Translations under genes and position numbers: made by a program | The notes under the pieces: model-generated | Told to the model about the DNA's origin: nothing | Seen by the model: the letters and a program-made list of their open reading frames with translations, nothing else | Database searches by the model: none | Source of the DNA: Bacillota bacterium | GTDB taxonomy: Bacteria; Bacillota; Bacilli; Paenibacillales; NBRC-103111 | Reading direction: 5' to 3' | Length of the DNA: 64,000 nucleotides | Assembly (NCBI GenBank): GCA_023393235.1 | Contig: JAEWMH010000081.1 | Coordinates: 1-64,000 of the forward strand | Shown here: positions 58,633-64,000 of the stretch, piece by piece | How positions within the stretch are numbered: position 1 is the stretch's first letter | Layout of the letters: every line of letters begins with the position of its first letter

Positions 58633-59715
58633 ATGACTAGAGCCTATAATTTTAATGCAGGGCCTGCGGCGCTCCCGCTGGAAGTATTGCAGAAGGCGCA
58701 GGAAGAGATTGTTGATTTTAAAGGGATCGGCATGTCCATCATGGAGGTATCCCACCGCAGCAAGGAGTATGAAGCGGTTAACGACGAGACTCAACAGCTG
58801 CTTCTCGAGCTTCTGGAGCTCCCTGCCGGCTACAAGGTACTGTTCCTGCAAGGCGGTGCCAGCACGCAGTTCGCCATGCTTCCTATGAACCTGCTCACCG
58901 CAGGCAAGGTAGGCAGCTATGTCATGACCGGCTCTTGGGCGGAGAAGGCCATCCAGGAAGCCAAACTCATCGGAGAAACCCATATCGCCGCCAGCTCCAA
59001 GGAAGGCGTTCTACATATTCCCGCTTTGAACGAAATTGAAATTCCGGAGAACGCGGCATATTTGCACGTGACCTCCAATGAAACCATCGCAGGTACTCAA
59101 TACCAGGAGTTCCCGGATACCGGCAGCATTCCGCTGGTTTCAGATATGTCCAGCGACATCCTGTCCCGGCGAATTGATGCCTCCAAGTTCTCCCTAATCT
59201 ATGCCGGCGCTCAAAAGAACCTCGGTCCATCCGGTGTGACCATCGTTGTTGCTAAGGAAGACCTGTTCAACAACGCACCCAAGACCATTCCCACCATGCT
59301 CCGCTACAGCACTTATCTGAAGAACAACTCCCTGTACAACACACCGCCGGTTTATTCCATTTATATGGTTAACCTGGTGCTGAAGTGGGTCAAGGAGCAA
59401 GGCGGCGTAGCAGCTGTTGAGAAGATCAACCGCGAGAAGACCGACCTGATCTACAATGCGCTGGATAACAGCGGCGGCTTCTATGAAGGTTTGGCACAGA
59501 AGGATAGTCGTTCCATCATGAACGTAACCTTCAAGCTGCAATCCGAAGAGCTGGAGAAGGAATTCCTTGCATTGGCCAAGAAGAACGGTTTCGTAGGCCT
59601 GGGCGGCCACCGCAGCGTCGGCCATCTCCGCGCTTCCACTTATAATGCCGTACCTTACGCAAGCTGCAAGGCTCTGGTGGATCTGCTGGACGAATTCAAG
59701 CGCACCCACGGCTGA
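58633..59715 (+). CDS. serC: Phosphoserine aminotransferase SerC
   Basis: SerC transaminates 3-phosphohydroxypyruvate in serine synthesis (and 3-hydroxy-4-phosphohydroxythreonine-type substrate in B6 synthesis). The 360-residue class V PLP enzyme starts MTRAYNFNAGPAALP. It has FLQGGASTQF, the PLP lysine in YAGAQKNLGPSGV, and HRSVGHLRASTYNA near the C terminus. The ribosome binding site is weak, so ATG 58633 rests on family starts. TTG 58618 and GTG 58621 are in-frame alternatives. It is monocistronic; serA is not nearby. Confidence 0.95.
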   Translation: MTRAYNFNAGPAALPLEVLQKAQEEIVDFKGIGMSIMEVSHRSKEYEAVNDETQQLLLELLELPAGYKVLFLQGGASTQFAMLPMNLLTAGKVGSYVMTGSWAEKAIQEAKLIGETHIAASSKEGVLHIPALNEIEIPENAAYLHVTSNETIAGTQYQEFPDTGSIPLVSDMSSDILSRRIDASKFSLIYAGAQKNLGPSGVTIVVAKEDLFNNAPKTIPTMLRYSTYLKNNSLYNTPPVYSIYMVNLVLKWVKEQGGVAAVEKINREKTDLIYNALDNSGGFYEGLAQKDSRSIMNVTFKLQSEELEKEFLALAKKNGFVGLGGHRSVGHLRASTYNAVPYASCKALVDLLDEFKRTHG

Positions 59716-59741
59716 TTTGTAGAATACATGGCAATTTTTCT

Positions 59742-59773
59742 AACCCGACAGGACGATTCCTGTCGGGTTTTTG
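59742..59773 (+). terminator. Terminator of serC
   Basis: AACCCGACAGGA and TCCTGTCGGGTT arms with a 4-base loop and TTTTT. Confidence 0.93.
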
Positions 59774-59871
59774 CATGTTATGATATCTATCACTGAATAA
59801 ATTATCAAACATAGGTAAAATGATGTCAAAAAACCTGACAAGGGTGCTGAAGGCAGAGGGCTGATGCGCAA

Positions 59872-61551
59872 ATGAGGCTTACAATTGGACGAAAGTTAAT
59901 CGGCGGTTTTTTGGCAGTAGCATGTTTTATGGTCATTGTCATCGGATTATTCTACCGTTCCTTGGGTGACGTCGAATCGCGGTTTCATGCTTTGGTGGAT
60001 GAACGGGTGAAGGTGCTGACCCACGCCCAGTTGATTCAATCTGCAGGTCTTCAGCAAAATGACTATATCCGGGAATATTATCTGACACAGACGCCTGCAT
60101 CCATCGAACGAATGGCTGAGGCCAACACGAGGGTCATTAGTTTGGTGGAGGAAACACTTCCCTTTGTCACCTCGGAGGAGGATGCCGAACGCTTCGAACG
60201 GCTGAAGGGGCTGGCACTGGATTACAAGGAACGTGTGGACGCAGCCTTGGCGATGCCCATGGATAAGGGGCTGCGGGAGGCGGAATTCAGCGTATTCCCG
60301 GTAGCTACACAATTGGCCGTCCTGGCGGAGAATCTGGCCAATGACCAACTGGCTCTCATGACGCAGGAACAGCAGGCCGTGAAGGACTCCGTGCAGTGGG
60401 ACAAGCGGCTTGCGTTGGGGGCCGGGATCGGCGCAACGGTGCTGTCTCTGGCCATCGGCTTCCTGATCGCCTTCGCCATCTCCCGGCCCATCCGCAGCAT
60501 TACAGCCGCAGCGAGAGAGATTGCTGCAGGCAATCTCCAGCCTAAGCAGCTGGATGTGCGGACCAAGGATGAAATCCAGGAGCTGTCTGACGCATTCCTG
60601 GATATGATGGGACAGCTCCGCGGCATTATCGGCAAGGTGGATGAGGGGGCGGCGCAATTGGTGGCCAGCGCCAAGATGATGAGCGCCAATGCGGAGATGA
60701 CATCGGCGGCTACCCAGCATATAACGGATGCAGCCCAAGAGGTGGCGGCCGGCTCGGAGCAGCAGGTCCGCGGCGCAGAGGACAGTGCCAGAGCCATGGA
60801 GGAAATGAGCCAAGGGATCACCCGGATCGCCGAGTCGTCTGCAGCGGTACATGAAGTGACCATCCATGCCAGACAGAAGGCGGATGAAGGCAATGTGGCG
60901 GCTCAGCATGCCGTCAGACAGATGAATACCGTTTACCAGTCGGCAAGCCTGGCTGCAGAGCGTGTGAAGCGGCTGGGAGAGCGCTCCGGGGAGATCGGCG
61001 AGATCATCGGGGTAATGTCGGGAATCGCTTCCCAGACCAGCCTGCTTGCCCTGAACGCCTCCATTGAAGCAGCAAGAGCCGGGGAGCAGGGCAGAGGTTT
61101 TGTGGTGGTAGCCTCCGAGGTCAAGAAGCTGGCCATCCAATCCGAGGAGGCGGCCAGACAGATCACAGAGCTGATTCGCCAGGTCCAGCAGGAAACGGCG
61201 GCGGCTGTAAAGGGAATGCAGGAGGGCATGGTGCAAAGCCGGGAGGGACTGGCCGTGGTGGAATCGGCGGGGGAAGCCTTCGGCAGCATCCGCTCTGCCA
61301 TCATTGGGGTCGTTACCCAAATCGAAGAGGTCTCTGCAACGGCCCAAGAGATGTCCGCCGGAACGCAGGAGGTAGCGGCCTCCGTAGAAGAAACCTCCCG
61401 CATTGCCCGCCAATCCAGCAGGCAAATCCAGGAGGTGGCAGCCACCACGGAGGAGCAGTTGGCCTCCATGCAGGAAATTACGGCCTCCGCCGGCTCCTTG
61501 AACAGCATGGCGGAGGAGCTGCAGCAGGCGGTGTCCCGGTTTAAGCTGTAA
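59872..61551 (+). CDS. Methyl-accepting chemotaxis protein with a 4HB-type sensor
   Basis: The 559-residue protein has a membrane helix (about 10-30), an extracytoplasmic four-helix-bundle-like domain (about 32-180) and a second helix (about 183-205). HAMP follows (about 205-260), then a complete MCP signalling domain with the tip SQTSLLALNASIEAARAGEQ. AGAGGG precedes ATG 59872. Unlike the first chemoreceptor at 14701, this one has a full extracellular input domain. The ligand is unknown. Confidence 0.92.
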   Translation: MRLTIGRKLIGGFLAVACFMVIVIGLFYRSLGDVESRFHALVDERVKVLTHAQLIQSAGLQQNDYIREYYLTQTPASIERMAEANTRVISLVEETLPFVTSEEDAERFERLKGLALDYKERVDAALAMPMDKGLREAEFSVFPVATQLAVLAENLANDQLALMTQEQQAVKDSVQWDKRLALGAGIGATVLSLAIGFLIAFAISRPIRSITAAAREIAAGNLQPKQLDVRTKDEIQELSDAFLDMMGQLRGIIGKVDEGAAQLVASAKMMSANAEMTSAATQHITDAAQEVAAGSEQQVRGAEDSARAMEEMSQGITRIAESSAAVHEVTIHARQKADEGNVAAQHAVRQMNTVYQSASLAAERVKRLGERSGEIGEIIGVMSGIASQTSLLALNASIEAARAGEQGRGFVVVASEVKKLAIQSEEAARQITELIRQVQQETAAAVKGMQEGMVQSREGLAVVESAGEAFGSIRSAIIGVVTQIEEVSATAQEMSAGTQEVAASVEETSRIARQSSRQIQEVAATTEEQLASMQEITASAGSLNSMAEELQQAVSRFKL

Positions 61552-61558
61552 CCGTGAT

Positions 61559-61614
61559 CTCCCAAGAGTGACGAGATGCTCTGTAGCGAATTCCGGTTAC
61601 TTCTGGGGGAGTCC
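61559..61614 (+). repeat. 55-bp inverted-repeat element, copy D
   Basis: CTCCCAAGAGTGACGAGATG at the left and TTACTTCTGGGGGAG at the right, with GCTCTGTAGCGAATTCC between. It begins 8 bp after the chemoreceptor stop codon and closely matches copies A and C. Confidence 0.87.
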
Positions 61615-61633
61615 CCATTATGAAAGCTTAGAC

Positions 61634-61674
61634 AACAAGCAGGCTGTGCCGTAAATAGACGGACAGCCTGCTTG
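61634..61674. terminator. Hairpin between the chemoreceptor and the antisense response regulator
   Basis: CAAGCAGGCTGT and ACAGCCTGCTTG are perfect 12-bp arms around a 17-base loop. A T-run is absent on both sides, so it is a hairpin of uncertain terminator strength between convergent genes. Confidence 0.6.
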
Positions 61675-61699
61675 GCCGTGTTTGCGCAGCGGCGCAGCT

Positions 61700-62422
61700 T
61701 TAAGAGGATGAAGCCTCCCGGACCGGCTCGCGCAGCTTATAGCCCACATTGCGCACCGTCACAATATATTGGGGATTCTTTACGTCCGACTCGATCTTAT
61801 CCCGGAGATGGCTTATATGGACGTCCACAATCCGGGTATCCCCCACAAAGTGATAGTCCCACACCCCCAGCAACAGCTGCTGCCGCGACAGTACCATTCC
61901 CCGGTGTTTGCACAGGAACACAAGAAGCTCAAATTCCTTCGGCGTCAGATCCAGCAGTTCCTCATTCAGCATTGCCTCCCGCTGCTCAGGAGACACCAGA
62001 AGCCCGCCCACCTGATAGGTGGGAGCCGGCTCCTGCTTCTCTTCCAGACCATGCATTCGCGCCCGCCGTAGCAAGGCGTGAATCCGGGAGACCAGCTCCA
62101 TAGGGCTGAAGGGTTTGGTCATATAATCGTCAGCGCCGTTATCCAGCCCGGCGATTCGGTCATTGAGCTCCTGCATGGCCGACAGCATAATAATGGGAGT
62201 GCGGATGCGGGAGTTCCGCAGCTTGCGGCATACCTGGATGCCGTCCAGCTTGGGCAGCATCAGATCCAATACCACCAGATCCGGCTTAAAGGAATGGACA
62301 GCCTCAAACACAGCTTCCCCATCCATCACACATTTCACATCATATCCCGCCTGCTTCAAATTGAAGTCGATGAGGGTGGAAATGGAAGGCTCGTCATCGA
62401 CAACCAAGATTTTTGTCTTCAT
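61700..62422 (-). CDS. OmpR-family response regulator (orphan)
   Basis: The 240-residue protein has a receiver domain with Asp in VVLDLMLPKLDGIQVC and KPFSPMEL. A winged-helix DNA-binding domain follows with LTPKEFELLVFLCKHRG and the C-terminal YIVTVRNVGYKL. It most resembles PhoP/YycF-type regulators. AAAGGAGA is well spaced from the ATG. No histidine kinase gene is next to it on either side, so its partner lies elsewhere or is shared. Confidence 0.9.
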   Translation of the reverse strand: MKTKILVVDDEPSISTLIDFNLKQAGYDVKCVMDGEAVFEAVHSFKPDLVVLDLMLPKLDGIQVCRKLRNSRIRTPIIMLSAMQELNDRIAGLDNGADDYMTKPFSPMELVSRIHALLRRARMHGLEEKQEPAPTYQVGGLLVSPEQREAMLNEELLDLTPKEFELLVFLCKHRGMVLSRQQLLLGVWDYHFVGDTRIVDVHISHLRDKIESDVKNPQYIVTVRNVGYKLREPVREASSS

Positions 62423-62588
62423 GGCGACTCTCCTTTAGGTTTTCGGACAGTAAAATGTCTATTGTTTCACCCAGTATGACAGCTTCCTGCTAAGGGGGTG
62501 TTAAGGGATCGTAAAGCCGGTGTAAATTATCTTGAAAAATGTTGTATAATAGATAGCCGGAGCGTTTATTTCTTGTGAGGTGACGATT

Positions 62589-63053
62589 GTGGCTTTTCAT
62601 ATTGTGCTGGTGGAGCCGGAAATCCCGGCGAATACCGGTAATATTGCGCGGACCTGCGCCGCTACCGGAACGCATCTCCATCTGGTGCGCCCGCTGGGCT
62701 TTAATACCGATGACAAAACCCTGAAGCGTGCCGGTCTGGACTATTGGCATGCGGTTCAGGTTCATTATCATGACAGCTTCCAGGAGGTGAAGGACCTGTA
62801 TCCGGAGGGCCGGTTCTTCTGCGCCACCACCAAAACGGACAAGCTGTATACGGATATGGCTTACCGGGACGGGGACTTCCTGGTGTTCGGCAAGGAAACC
62901 AAGGGTCTTGGACCGGATATTATCCAAGCCCATGCGGATACGGCGATCCGGATGCCGATGACGGATGCGGTCCGTTCCCTGAACCTGTCCAATTCCGCGG
63001 CGATTATTTTGTACGAAGCGTTAAGGCAAAATGGGTTTTTGGAACTGAAATAA
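62589..63053 (+). CDS. trmL: tRNA (cytidine(34)-2'-O)-methyltransferase TrmL
   Basis: TrmL is a SPOUT methyltransferase that 2'-O-methylates the wobble nucleotide of tRNA-Leu species in E. coli. The 154-residue product has VEPEIPANTGNIARTC, GKETKGLG and IRMPMTDAVRSLNLSNSAAI, the knotted SAM site. I chose GTG 62589 because GAGGTGA is five bases upstream and gives a start at AFHIVLVEP, as in homologues. GTG 62580 overlaps that ribosome binding site. Confidence 0.9.
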   Translation: MAFHIVLVEPEIPANTGNIARTCAATGTHLHLVRPLGFNTDDKTLKRAGLDYWHAVQVHYHDSFQEVKDLYPEGRFFCATTKTDKLYTDMAYRDGDFLVFGKETKGLGPDIIQAHADTAIRMPMTDAVRSLNLSNSAAIILYEALRQNGFLELK

Positions 63054-63184
63054 ACCAGCAAACCTTCTATTTACATAATTTTTTAACATTTTTAAGTCAA
63101 TATTTATGTTTCTAGCAGGGTTTTTTGTATTAATATTGAATTGTTATAGAGCAAGAATAATTATCTTCTAGAGGAGGGTACGTC

Positions 63185-63439
63185 ATGAAACCAGCAGGTG
63201 TCGTGCGCAAGGTAGATCAACTGGGCCGCATCGTGTTACCGAAATCGCTGCGCAAGCGGTATCAGATGAACGAGGGAGATCCCGTTGAGATTTTGGTTCA
63301 AGGCGACCATATTATCTTGGAACGTTACCGTCCGAGATGTGTGTTTTGCGGGTCTATGGAAGAAGTAACAGACTTCAAGGAAAAACAGATTTGTTCCGGT
63401 TGCTTGCGCGAAATGAACATGCTGTTGAAACAGGCCTGA
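63185..63439 (+). CDS. abrB: AbrB-family transition-state regulator
   Basis: The 84-residue protein has the N-terminal AbrB swapped-hairpin DNA-binding fold in GVVRKVDQLGRIVLPKSLRK. It has ILVQGDHIILERY and a C-terminal region with CVFCGS and ICSGCL, a CxxC...CxxC pair. AbrB of Bacillus has only one Cys, so a Zn-binding variant closer to SpoVT/Abh-type paralogues is possible. AGAGGAGGGT supports the start. Upstream DNA (63060-63180) is AT-rich. It likely represses post-exponential genes. Confidence 0.88.
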   Translation: MKPAGVVRKVDQLGRIVLPKSLRKRYQMNEGDPVEILVQGDHIILERYRPRCVFCGSMEEVTDFKEKQICSGCLREMNMLLKQA

Positions 63440-63460
63440 TTTGTTTCAAAAGTTCCACAT

Positions 63461-63509
63461 AAAAAGCATCACGTTTCCGGCCCTGAGGCCGGCGTGATGC
63501 TTCTTTTTT
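63461..63509. terminator. Bidirectional terminator between abrB and the phosphodiester glycosidase gene
   Basis: AAGCATCACG and CGTGATGCTT arms surround an inner CCGGCC/GGCCGG stem. A T-run on the right and an A-run on the left suit both convergent genes. Confidence 0.92.
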
Positions 63510-63513
63510 TACC

Positions 63514-64000
63514 TTATTTGAAGAAAACAAAATGAGTGGGCATGGAACGCATCCGTCCATTGTCGGAGGGGCGGTTGATCAGCTCGTTGCCCCAGACCAG
63601 GGTGGAGGAGCCGCCGCCGTCCAGATTGTACGCGTCCTGGATGCCCATCTGCTGGAGCTTGTCCTGCAGCTCGGGTAAGGACGCCCCTGCGCTGCCCCGG
63701 TCATCGCCGCCGTCGGTTACGATAAACAGGAGCTGGTCATTCTTGAAGTTGCCCACCACCGTCCGGGCTGCCCGGTATGGGCTGGTCATCCATTTGACGG
63801 GAATGGTTTGTTTCTTGCCGCCTTTGAGCAGGATCGGAGTGAAGGAGGCGCCGAATTGGGGCTTCAGCTTATCCAGCTCCTCCTGCTTGTTGAACATGCC
63901 GCCGACAAGCTGGCGCTGGTCGTTCAGACCGACGAAGCTCAGCCCGTCCGAAGGGAAAAAGCCGTACACATATTTGCCGTTCTGGATGGTATTGCCGGTA
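63514..64000 (-). CDS. Phosphodiester glycosidase (NAGPA-like) domain protein, partial
   Basis: The C-terminal part of a gene whose 5' end lies beyond the window. About 162 residues are visible. They contain YGFFPSDGLSFVGLND, TVVGNFKNDQLLFIVTDGGDD and the hallmark YNLDGGGSSTLVW, found near the end of phosphodiester glycosidase (NAGPA) domains. A GTG at 63969 is in frame but has upstream codons that continue the domain, so it is not the start. Such proteins are usually exported or surface-bound. The substrate is unknown. Confidence 0.85.
   Translation of the reverse strand, partial: TGNTIQNGKYVYGFFPSDGLSFVGLNDQRQLVGGMFNKQEELDKLKPQFGASFTPILLKGGKKQTIPVKWMTSPYRAARTVVGNFKNDQLLFIVTDGGDDRGSAGASLPELQDKLQQMGIQDAYNLDGGGSSTLVWGNELINRPSDNGRMRSMPTHFVFFK

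Overview
The window looks like chromosomal DNA from a Paenibacillus-type, endospore-forming member of the Bacillota. The basis is gene content: a YtxC-like gene next to thrS, AbrB, a LiaFSR module, YesM/YesN-type regulation, futalosine menaquinone synthesis (mqnC), a SAM-I riboswitch and a thrS T-box. Strong purine-rich ribosome binding sites and a moderately GC-rich composition agree. I see no plasmid, prophage or transposase genes, no tRNA or rRNA genes and no CRISPR array.

Layout. 1-7600 holds late adenosylcobalamin synthesis: cobT-cobU-cbiB-cobS-cobD, a repeat block, then cobQ and a PduO-type adenosyltransferase. 7597-10142 holds a pseudouridine synthase, an ArsC/Spx-like protein and an aminotransferase. 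10239-12547 is a pair of DGQHR (DndB-like) genes with no dnd partners, followed by a MITE-like element, a YhcH-family gene and an antisense 5'-3' exonuclease. 14701-22627 holds a sensorless chemoreceptor, a two-gene ABC exporter, ilvD, an HRDC protein and corA with a long leader. 23080-31512 is a sugar-sensing and uptake unit: a YesN/YesM-type two-component system, a binding-protein-like third component and mglBAC, with a direct-repeat operator in front of mglB. 31535-34054 is SAM-riboswitch-controlled metA plus metI. 34210-40846 holds an EAL phosphodiesterase, mqnC, two small cysteine-containing proteins, ytxC and T-box thrS. 41020-48596 holds envelope genes (a 3D-domain protein, a TraB/SLH protein, liaFSR), an aldo/keto reductase and small proteins. 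48926-53838 holds htrA, an OmpR-type two-component system and ispH. 54076-63439 holds aroF, glnA with a GlnR/TnrA box, a c-di-AMP riboswitch ahead of a 3D-domain protein, serC, a chemoreceptor, an orphan response regulator, trmL and abrB. The window ends inside a phosphodiester glycosidase gene.

The most unusual feature is non-coding. Several intergenic blocks (4951-5141, 19701-19884, 44078-44251, 56918-57205) carry short conserved cores spaced at almost exactly 50 bp, often one orientation on the left and the opposite on the right. A separate element of about 55 bp with a long terminal inverted repeat occurs four times, always just after a gene (32785, 48672, 53839, 61559). The main coding candidates for new biology are the orphan DGQHR pair and the sensor-plus-binding-protein control of mglBAC. 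RNA-level candidates are the 240-nt corA leader and a short terminated transcript in front of the HRDC gene.

Starts were chosen by Shine-Dalgarno spacing, so several genes begin downstream of the longest possible open frame. Family names come from recognising motifs and not from a database search.
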